Below are positions 63,842-64,000 of a stretch of DNA of 64,000 nucleotides, in pieces. The position numbers and the translations under genes were made by a program. The notes beneath the pieces are model-generated. The model saw nothing but the letters and a program-made list of their open reading frames with translations. It searched no databases and was not told where the DNA came from. Within the stretch, counting starts at the first letter, position 1, and each line of letters starts with the position of its first letter. Origin of the DNA: Ichthyophonus hoferi (lineage: Eukaryota > Opisthokonta > Ichthyosporea > Ichthyophonida > Ichthyophonidae); the NCBI GenBank assembly GCA_002751075.1, contig NAOQ01000058.1, positions 26,711-90,710 of the forward strand. The letters run 5' to 3'.

Positions 63842-64000
63842 CAAGAAATAAACAAGTGACTAGATAAGAAATAAATATATAACATACTATGTTATGGTGT
63901 TAGTATGTTATGTTGCTAAAAAGGGAATAGATAAAGGGATTGAGTAATAGTTTACTGAAGAAGTAAAATAGACGTCAAGTAAGTATATGAAGGCAAATTA
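63695..64000. other. upstream flank of ADAT3
   Basis: About 300 bp presumed to include the ADAT3 promoter, with a (TA)n tract at 63809-63838. No other gene is seen before the window ends. Confidence 0.4.

Overview
The window is AT-rich eukaryotic nuclear DNA with many short exons, spliceosomal introns of roughly 150-1,000 bp, abundant microsatellites and four assembly gaps. Gene content (WASH-complex subunit, signal peptidase subunit, mitochondrial glycine carrier, vesicular-type zinc transporter, FKBP-TPR immunophilin, tRNA deaminase subunit) and strong similarity to animal orthologues suggest an opisthokont, probably a unicellular holozoan or an early-branching animal. The species cannot be named from the sequence. 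An untrimmed TCAG after two gaps matches the 454 library key, so the assembly probably used 454 reads.

Layout. 1-10.4 kb is gene-poor and repeat-rich: a 34-bp perfect terminal-inverted-repeat element, a 96-bp tandem duplication, two copies of a 332-bp dispersed repeat, and one long intronless reading frame (minus, 2926-4098) that reads as a Rho-like GTPase domain with its nucleotide-binding motifs lost. 10.4-11.3 kb (+) holds a small two-exon tandem CCCH zinc-finger gene with strikingly GC-rich codons. 13.1-25.8 kb (-) is a ~20-exon WASHC2/FAM21 gene. It is divergent from SPCS2 (+, 26.5-29.7 kb). SLC25A38 (-, 32.0-35.5 kb) is divergent from an SLC30 zinc transporter (+, 37.2-42.1 kb). FKBP-TPR (-, 43.7-51.6 kb) and ADAT3 (-, 57.0-63.7 kb) follow in the same direction, separated by a 5.5-kb gene-poor stretch with a third copy of the 332-bp repeat.

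For SPCS2, SLC25A38, SLC30, FKBP and ADAT3 I could trace every exon in a consistent phase, giving about 200, 318, 453, 502 and 344 residues. WASHC2 is traced approximately, with one unresolved phase junction. The genes are unrelated housekeeping functions (endosomal sorting, ER processing, haem synthesis, zinc storage, protein folding, tRNA editing) and do not form a pathway.

The most unusual signals are the eroded Rho-like protein, a several-fold excess of the pentamer ATTGG/CCAAT in gene-bearing DNA that is absent in one gene-poor control stretch, pervasive 5-bp-period arrays in introns, and an exact 3 x 36-residue repeat inside WASHC2.
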